Source: Sphingomonadales bacterium
Lineage (GTDB): Bacteria; Pseudomonadota; Alphaproteobacteria; Sphingomonadales; Sphingomonadaceae
Direction: 5' to 3'
DNA length: 10,747 nt
Assembly: GCA_004292705.1 (NCBI GenBank)
Contig: RDXA01000397.1
Coordinates: 1 to 10,747, forward strand
The position numbers and the translations under genes are program-made. The notes beneath the pieces are model-generated. The model worked only from the letters and a program-made list of their open reading frames with translations. It did not search any database and was not told where the DNA came from. Below, in pieces: positions 5,983 to 10,747 of this stretch (positions are counted from its first letter, which is position 1; each line of letters starts with the position of its first letter).

Positions 5983-7623
5983 ATGGCTGACGCTTTGCCA
6001 GTCCCCGCCGATCCGGCTGGCCTGCCCGCTGCTCAGAGCGGCTGGCGCGCTATGCTGCCACCGCCGTTGCAGGGCTTCGCCAGCCAGCCCGCGCTGGCCC
6101 GCGCATTGCCTGCGCTGGCGGGGCTGGGCGCGGTCGCGGCGGCCGGGGCCTTGTGGATGACCCTCGCCTCCGGCCCCGACCGGGTGCTCTACACCAGCCT
6201 CAGCGATGCCGACCGCGCCAAGGTTGTCGAAACGCTGGAAGCGGGCGGGATCGCCTATGCCATCGACAGCGGCACCGGCGCGCTTTCGGTGGCGGAGGAA
6301 GACCTCTACCGCGCCAGGATGCTGGTCGCCAGCGACGCCGGGATTGCCGCGCCCGAGGGAGCGGAGGCGATGCTGGACGCGATGCCGCTCGGCACCTCGC
6401 GCACGCTGGAGGGCGAACGCCTGCTCCTCGCGCGGGAACGCGAACTGATGCTGACGATACGCGAGATCGACGGGATCGAAAGCGTGCGCGTCCACCTCGC
6501 CACGCCCGAGCGCTCAGTGTTCGTGCGCGAGAACAACGCGCCCAGCGCCTCGGTGATGGTGCGGTTGGTCAGCGGGCGCAGTCTGTCGCCCGATCAAGTC
6601 GGGGCAATCGTCAATCTCGTGGCAGGTTCGGTGCCGGGCCTCAGCGCTGATGCGGTGCGGGTGGTTGATCAGAATGGCCGCCTGCTGTCCGACCCGCGCG
6701 ATCCGGCGGGCGAAGGGCTGACGTTGCAGCGCGAGCACGAGGCCAAGCTCGCCCAGCAGATCGACGCGCTGCTGCTGCCCTTGCTGGGTGAAGGCAATTT
6801 CAGTGCGCAGGTTCAGGTTGAACTCGACACAAGCGAAGTCACCACCGCGCGCGAGACCTACGAGAAGGAAGGCGCGATCCGGGCCGAAAGCGCGCGCAAT
6901 GCGCAGCGCACCGGGGCCGCGCCCGTGGGCGGCATGCCGGGGGTTCCCGCCAACACCCCGCCCCCGCAGGCGCAACTCGTCGACGGCGCGCCCAATCCTG
7001 CCCCGCCCGCAACGGGGGGAACTACCGACACCGAAACCGCGACCGACCGTTCCTATGAACTGGGCCGCGAGGTTGCCGTGACCACCGCCGGGCCGGGGGC
7101 GCTGAAGAAGCTCTCGGTTGCGGTCGCGGTGAGTGATGCCGCGCTGAAGGCTGCTGCCCCCCTCACCCGCCAGCAATTGCAGGCGCTGGTGAGCGCCGCC
7201 GTGGGCGCTAACCCCCGGCGCGGCGACATGGTGCAGGTGGTGGCGAGCACGTTCGAGCCCGCCGATCTTGCGCCGCCCGCCTTTTACGAAGAGCCGTGGT
7301 TTGCGATGCTGGTGCGTTACGGCACGGCGCTGATTGCGGTGCTGCTGGTGCTGTTGTTCGCAGTGCGCCCGCTGATCGGCAAGCTGAAGGGCAAGGTCGA
7401 GCCCGCCGCTGCCAGCACCGCCATCGACGATGCGTTGCCCGTCGGCACGGACGATGATGGCGAGACTGCCGCGGCAGCTGCAGGCACGCCGCTTGCCGAT
7501 CTTCCCCGCCAGGTCGAACTCGCCCGGCGGATCGCGGCCAGCCAGCCCGAACGCGCCGTCGAGGCGTTGCAGCGGATGCTGGAAGGCCCCGAGCGGAACG
7601 GGCCGGAGACCGGATCGGCATGA
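5983..7623 (+). CDS. fliF: Flagellar MS-ring protein FliF
   Basis: FliF builds the membrane MS ring on which the basal body and rotor assemble. The 546-residue product is of normal length. A first membrane helix lies at about 42-62 (PALAGLGAVAAAGALWMT). YscJ/FliF ring-building domains follow at about 65-240, including RVLYTSLSDADRAKVVETL and LEGERLLLARERELMLTI. A third periplasmic domain (about 245-425) is interrupted by a Pro/Gly/Ala-rich loop (roughly 312-350), common in this protein. The second helix is at about 440-462 (AMLVRYGTALIAVLLVLLFA). The cytoplasmic tail has a FliG-binding helix (PRQVELARRIAASQPERAVE, 508-527), followed by about 20 further residues without the tryptophan often found in this tail. 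GGGGG at 5971-5975 could serve as the ribosome binding site. Its stop overlaps the fliG start. Confidence 0.97.
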   Translation: MADALPVPADPAGLPAAQSGWRAMLPPPLQGFASQPALARALPALAGLGAVAAAGALWMTLASGPDRVLYTSLSDADRAKVVETLEAGGIAYAIDSGTGALSVAEEDLYRARMLVASDAGIAAPEGAEAMLDAMPLGTSRTLEGERLLLARERELMLTIREIDGIESVRVHLATPERSVFVRENNAPSASVMVRLVSGRSLSPDQVGAIVNLVAGSVPGLSADAVRVVDQNGRLLSDPRDPAGEGLTLQREHEAKLAQQIDALLLPLLGEGNFSAQVQVELDTSEVTTARETYEKEGAIRAESARNAQRTGAAPVGGMPGVPANTPPPQAQLVDGAPNPAPPATGGTTDTETATDRSYELGREVAVTTAGPGALKKLSVAVAVSDAALKAAAPLTRQQLQALVSAAVGANPRRGDMVQVVASTFEPADLAPPAFYEEPWFAMLVRYGTALIAVLLVLLFAVRPLIGKLKGKVEPAAASTAIDDALPVGTDDDGETAAAAAGTPLADLPRQVELARRIAASQPERAVEALQRMLEGPERNGPETGSA

Positions 7624-8651
7624 TTCCCGAAACCGCTCTCGCCTCCACAGCGTCCGCCGCGCTGCCCAGCCGGGTCGATCGGGCGGCGGTATTCCTGATG
7701 CTGCTGGATGAAGCGGAGGCCGCCAGCCTGATTGCCCGCCTCAGCCCGGCCGAACTTGAAAAGCTGGGTGCCGCGATGATGGCGCTTGGCGAGATCGAAA
7801 CGCCGCATATGGCCGAAGCCATCGCCGATTTCGCAGGCGAGGCGGCGCGCGAGATGCTGCCCCGGCGCGGGCGGAGTGATCGGGTGCGCAGCCTGCTCGA
7901 CAAGGCGCTGGGACCGGCGCGCGCGGACAGCATGATGCAGCGGATCGAACCGGGGGCGAACCCACGCAGCATCGAACTCGCGCAATGGCTCGCGCCGGGC
8001 GTGCTCGCGCGGCTGATCCTGGACGAACACCCGCAGGTGATCGCCGCGCTGCTTCTGCTGATCGATCCCGAACCCGCGGCCGAAGTGCTGGCGATGCTGC
8101 CGTTCGATCTGCAAACGCTGGTGGTGGAACGGGTGGCAAAAAGCGGGGCTATCTCCGCCACCGCCATCAGCACCATCGACAAGATGCTGACCCAGCGCAT
8201 CGCCGCCACCTTTGGCACCGCGCCGCTGATGCTGGGAGGCCCGCGCGAGGCGGCGAACCTCATCAACCGCGCGGCAGGCGAAATGCGCAACACCGTGCTC
8301 CCCGCCATCGCCGAGCGCGATGCGCCGCTGGCCGACAAGATCGAGGAGGAGCTGTTCACCTTCGAGATGCTGTTCGTGCTCGATCCGATGTCGATGGGCA
8401 GGCTGCTGCGCGATGTCGACAACGCAAGGTTGGTCGATGCCCTCAAGGGCCTGAGGGAACCCGACCGCGCGCCTTTCTTCGCCGCCATGTCGAGCCGCGC
8501 GGCGGACGGTGTGCGCGACGAGATCGAACTGCGCGGACGTCTGGCAAAGAGCGAGGTTGCCGCCGCGCAGAAGGCGATTGTCGAGATTGCCCGCGGGCTT
8601 GCCGATGCCGGCGAAATCGTGATCGGAAGCGGCAGTGGCGAATTCGTCTGA
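7620..8651 (+). CDS. fliG: Flagellar motor switch protein FliG
   Basis: FliG forms the rotor ring that receives torque from MotA and sets rotation direction together with FliM and FliN. The product has 343 residues, near the usual ~330. The N-terminal FliF-binding domain (about 15-100) includes RAAVFLMLLDEAEAASLI. The middle domain has the FliM-contacting EHPQ motif at 136-139, and the hinge has GGPREAANLINR (206-217). The C-terminal torque domain (about 240-343) ends with GEIVIGSGSGEFV. Aligned by eye to E. coli, K276, R293, D300 and E301 occupy the positions of K264, R281, D288 and D289, while A309 replaces R297. ATGA overlap with fliF implies coupling. The gene ends 17 bases inside fliH. 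Confidence 0.97.
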   Translation: MIPETALASTASAALPSRVDRAAVFLMLLDEAEAASLIARLSPAELEKLGAAMMALGEIETPHMAEAIADFAGEAAREMLPRRGRSDRVRSLLDKALGPARADSMMQRIEPGANPRSIELAQWLAPGVLARLILDEHPQVIAALLLLIDPEPAAEVLAMLPFDLQTLVVERVAKSGAISATAISTIDKMLTQRIAATFGTAPLMLGGPREAANLINRAAGEMRNTVLPAIAERDAPLADKIEEELFTFEMLFVLDPMSMGRLLRDVDNARLVDALKGLREPDRAPFFAAMSSRAADGVRDEIELRGRLAKSEVAAAQKAIVEIARGLADAGEIVIGSGSGEFV

Positions 8652-9294
8652 CTGGCTCGGCGCGCTGGTCGCCGCGCCCGCGCCTGACCTTGCCGGTGAC
8701 ACCGCCCCGGGCTGGCTGGCGCTGCTGGGCGAAGCGGACGGCTCGCCGTTCCGCGAGGCCGCGCTGTTCGCCGTGGCCGAGGAGCCCGCACCGCCCGCGC
8801 CTGCCCCCACGCCTGATGAAGCCGCATCCGACCTTCACGCCGAAGCGCTCGCCCGCGCCTATGCTGAGGGCGAGGCCGCAGGCCGCGCTGCCGCTGCTGC
8901 CGAGGCCGAAGCGCTGGCGACACGTCAACGCGCGCTGCGCCTCGCCTTCCGCTCGCTCGATGAAGCTGCGCTCGGCGTGCTCGCCGATGATCTGGCCGCA
9001 ACCGTGCTCCACCTTTGCGACAGCGTGCTGGTCGAGGCCGCGCGCGATCCCGATGCCCTGCGCGAACGCTGCATCGCCGCCGCCTGCCGGATCGGCGGGG
9101 CGGCTGACCGTCTGGTGCTCCATCTCCACCCCGATGACATTGCCCTGCTGGGTGCAGACGCGCTCGACGGGATGCGCTGCGTGCCAGACCTGGCGCTCCA
9201 ACCCGGAAGCCTCGTGATCGAGGGGGGCGAGGGCACGATCAGCGACGGCCCCGCCGAATGGCGCCGCGCTATTGCCACTGCGGTGCGCGGATGA
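8635..9294 (+). CDS. fliH: Flagellar export apparatus regulator FliH
   Basis: FliH is the dimeric stalk that holds the export ATPase FliI and docks it to the C ring and export gate. The 219-residue product starts with GTG at 8635, within the last codons of fliG, with GGAAG 5 bases upstream. The N-terminus has two tryptophans (W7 and W27), reminiscent of the aromatic residues FliH uses for docking. A Pro/Ala-rich linker lies at about 50-62. A glycine-spaced helix, AYAEGEAAGRAAAAA (75-89), follows, of the A/GxxxG type characteristic of FliH. The C-terminal FliI-binding domain (about 100-219) includes RLVLHLHPDDIALLG and QPGSLVIEGGEGTISDG. Overall sequence identity across FliH proteins is low, so the call relies on these features plus position between fliG and fliI. 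Confidence 0.9.
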   Translation: MANSSDWLGALVAAPAPDLAGDTAPGWLALLGEADGSPFREAALFAVAEEPAPPAPAPTPDEAASDLHAEALARAYAEGEAAGRAAAAAEAEALATRQRALRLAFRSLDEAALGVLADDLAATVLHLCDSVLVEAARDPDALRERCIAAACRIGGAADRLVLHLHPDDIALLGADALDGMRCVPDLALQPGSLVIEGGEGTISDGPAEWRRAIATAVRG

Positions 9295-10625
9295 TCGCCG
9301 AATTGCAGCTCGATCTGGCGCGGATGCGCTCTACCCCCGTCTCCGCCGGGCCGGTGCTGACCGGGCGCGTGGTCGCCTGCGATGGCGGGCTGATCGAGGT
9401 CGAGGGCCTGCCGCTCCCCGTCGGCTCGCTGGGGCGGATCGAGAATGATGCGGGGGCCGAATGCCTCGCCGAGGTGATCGGCTTTCGCGCCGGGCATTCG
9501 CTGATGATGCTGCTGGGCGATGCAATGCTGTTGCGCCCCAAGGCGCGGGTGCGGGCGCTGGGCGCTCCCGGCGAAGTCCGGGTCGGCGATGCGCTGCTGG
9601 GACGGGCGGTCGATGCGCTGGGCGATCCGATCGACGGCGGGCCGCGGCTCGATCTGCCCCATGCTTGGCCGCTTGCGGGCCGCCGCGAGAGTGCGCTGGA
9701 GCGGGCGAGCGTGACAGTGCCGTTCGATTGCGGGGTGCGCGCGATCAACGCGCTCGCCACCATGGGCGTCGGGCAAAGGCTCGGGATCATGGCCGGATCG
9801 GGCGTCGGCAAGTCGGTGCTGGTCGATACCATTGCGGGCCACGCCGTCGCTGATGTCACCGTGGTCGCGCTGATCGGCGAGCGGGCGCGCGAAGTCTCGG
9901 ACTTCGTGAACCGGCATATGGCGGGGCACCGGCGCGGGGGGATCGTGGTGGTCGCGGTGCCCGCCGACCACGCCCCCAACCTGCGGCTGCGCGCGGCGCA
10001 ATATGCCAGCAGCATTGCCGAGTATTTCCGGTCGCAGGGCAAGCGCGTGCTGCTGATCCTCGACAGCCTCACCCGTGTCGCCCACGCCGCGCGCGAGCTG
10101 GGGCTGGTGCTGGGCGAGCCGGGCGCGGCGCGGGGCTATCCGCCCTCCGCCCTCGCCGCGATCACGAGCCTTGTGGAGCGCGCGGGCAACTCCGCGCGGA
10201 GCGGCGGGGCGGTGACCGGGATCTATACCGTCCTCGCCGATGGCGACGACAGCAACGATCCGGTGGTCGATACCGCGCGCGCCATTCTGGATGGTCACAT
10301 CGTGCTGTCGCGCGAGCTGGCGGCGCGGGGGCATTATCCTGCCATCGATGTGCCCGCGAGCCTCAGCCGGGTGATGGATGATCTGGTGGGTGACGATGTC
10401 GCCGCTGCGGCCCGCCACCTGCGCGCCTTGATCGCGGCGCGGGAAAGCGGGCGCGATCTGGTGATGATGGGGGCTTACCGTGCGGGCGGCGATCCGTCGC
10501 TGGACGAGGCCCTCGCGCTGAGCGGCCCGATCGACGCCTTTCTGACGCAGGCGCGCGGCGAGGCCGTGCCGCTGGCCGATAGCCTTGCATCGCTCGCCGC
10601 ACTGATGGCGCCGGGCGATGTGTGA
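9291..10625 (+). CDS. fliI: Flagellum-specific ATPase FliI
   Basis: FliI is the F1-beta-like hexameric ATPase of the flagellar type III export system, helping deliver and unfold substrates such as FliC. From the ATG at 9291 it has 444 residues, matching the family; an in-frame ATG at 9258 adds 11 residues but lies inside fliH, and the ATGA overlap at 9291-9294 favours the later start. An N-terminal beta-barrel region spans about 20-90. Walker A AGSGVGKS is at 168-175, Walker B LLILD at 254-258, and GYPPS at 282-286. The catalytic-glutamate segment reads GERAREV (196-202), where GERGREV is usual. The C-terminal helical domain runs from about 360 to 440. The stop overlaps the next gene by 8 bases. 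Confidence 0.97.
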   Translation: MIAELQLDLARMRSTPVSAGPVLTGRVVACDGGLIEVEGLPLPVGSLGRIENDAGAECLAEVIGFRAGHSLMMLLGDAMLLRPKARVRALGAPGEVRVGDALLGRAVDALGDPIDGGPRLDLPHAWPLAGRRESALERASVTVPFDCGVRAINALATMGVGQRLGIMAGSGVGKSVLVDTIAGHAVADVTVVALIGERAREVSDFVNRHMAGHRRGGIVVVAVPADHAPNLRLRAAQYASSIAEYFRSQGKRVLLILDSLTRVAHAARELGLVLGEPGAARGYPPSALAAITSLVERAGNSARSGGAVTGIYTVLADGDDSNDPVVDTARAILDGHIVLSRELAARGHYPAIDVPASLSRVMDDLVGDDVAAAARHLRALIAARESGRDLVMMGAYRAGGDPSLDEALALSGPIDAFLTQARGEAVPLADSLASLAALMAPGDV

Positions 10626-10747
10626 AGCCCGCCGCCTCGCCCTGCTGCGCCGTCAGGGCCTGATCGTCCAAGTCGCGCGCCAGCAGGCCCTGCGCGGTCT
10701 GGCCGAAGCGCTGGAGGCCGAAGCGCGGCACGATGCGCTGGCAGAGC
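10618..10747 (+). CDS. fliJ: Flagellar export chaperone FliJ, N-terminal fragment (cut by window end)
   Basis: An ATG at 10618, overlapping the last codons of fliI, opens a frame that runs off the window after 43 codons. It starts MCEARRLALLRRQGLIVQVA and continues as a Leu/Ala/Arg/Gln-rich helix with no stop, glycine-poor and suited to coiled coil. FliJ is a small antiparallel coiled-coil protein that acts like the gamma subunit of F1-ATPase in the centre of the FliI ring. It normally lies directly downstream of fliI. The assignment therefore rests on position and helical character; the sequence itself is not diagnostic. The alternative GTG at 10620 is in another frame and meets a stop quickly. 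Confidence 0.65.
   Translation, partial: MCEARRLALLRRQGLIVQVARQQALRGLAEALEAEARHDALAE

Noticed and set aside
7208..9001. Long antisense reading frame (597 codons) opposite fliF, fliG and fliH
   Set aside because: It mirrors high-GC codon bias of the true genes on the other strand. Its translation is low-complexity Arg/Ser/Ala-rich with no domain, and the + strand genes are clear.
9258..9290. Earlier ATG for fliI giving 11 extra residues
   Set aside because: The ATG at 9291 overlaps the fliH stop in the ATGA pattern used elsewhere in this operon and gives the usual FliI length.
8925..10418. 497-codon - strand frame opposite fliH and fliI
   Set aside because: It is a codon-bias shadow of FliI, whose Walker motifs are on the + strand.
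1..10747. CRISPR array, insertion sequence, tRNA or attachment site
   Set aside because: I saw no spaced direct repeats, transposase or integrase motifs, terminal inverted repeats or tRNA-like cloverleaf. Despite its lower G+C, the dioxygenase gene has no visible mobile-element borders.

Overview
The window is a segment of a flagellar gene cluster from a high-GC bacterium, most likely an alphaproteobacterium and probably a sphingomonad (Sphingomonadales, Erythrobacteraceae-like). That placement is an inference from the base composition, the short flagellin, the MotB type and the gene order; no 16S or other marker is present.

Layout. Positions 1-65 hold the last codons of an upstream gene whose C-terminus looks like FlgL. 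The stator genes motA (93-956) and motB (958-1893) follow on the + strand. Next is a gene with no standard place in flagellar assembly: a complete Fe(II)/2-oxoglutarate (phytanoyl-CoA dioxygenase-type) oxygenase at about 2011-3120, visibly lower in G+C than its neighbours. It converges on a short flagellin gene, fliC (4046-3219, - strand), and a strong intrinsic terminator of fliC lies between the two stop codons. A 293-base divergent region (4047-4339) separates fliC from a long + strand operon. The operon starts with a sigma-54-dependent activator of FlbD/FleQ type (4340-5620) and continues with fliE, fliF, fliG, fliH, fliI and the start of fliJ, which is cut by the window edge.

How they work together. 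FliF forms the MS ring, FliE links it to the rod, and FliG is the rotor/switch ring that MotA/MotB push against. FliH, FliI and FliJ are the soluble ATPase complex of the flagellar type III export apparatus, and FliC is the exported filament subunit. The activator at the head of the operon probably controls transcription of flagellar genes. From the activator to fliJ, genes overlap or are 3 bases apart, so the block is probably co-transcribed and translationally coupled.

Most of the window is ordinary core motility biology. The item most worth a second look is the dioxygenase gene: compositionally distinct, with an unusually long insertion before its distal metal-binding histidine, and a nested inverted repeat near its start. 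Smaller points are a FliG lacking one canonical torque charge, an activator without a recognisable phospho-receiver domain, and candidate sigma-28-like motifs on both strands of the divergent region. I do not see convincing evidence of a new multi-gene system here.
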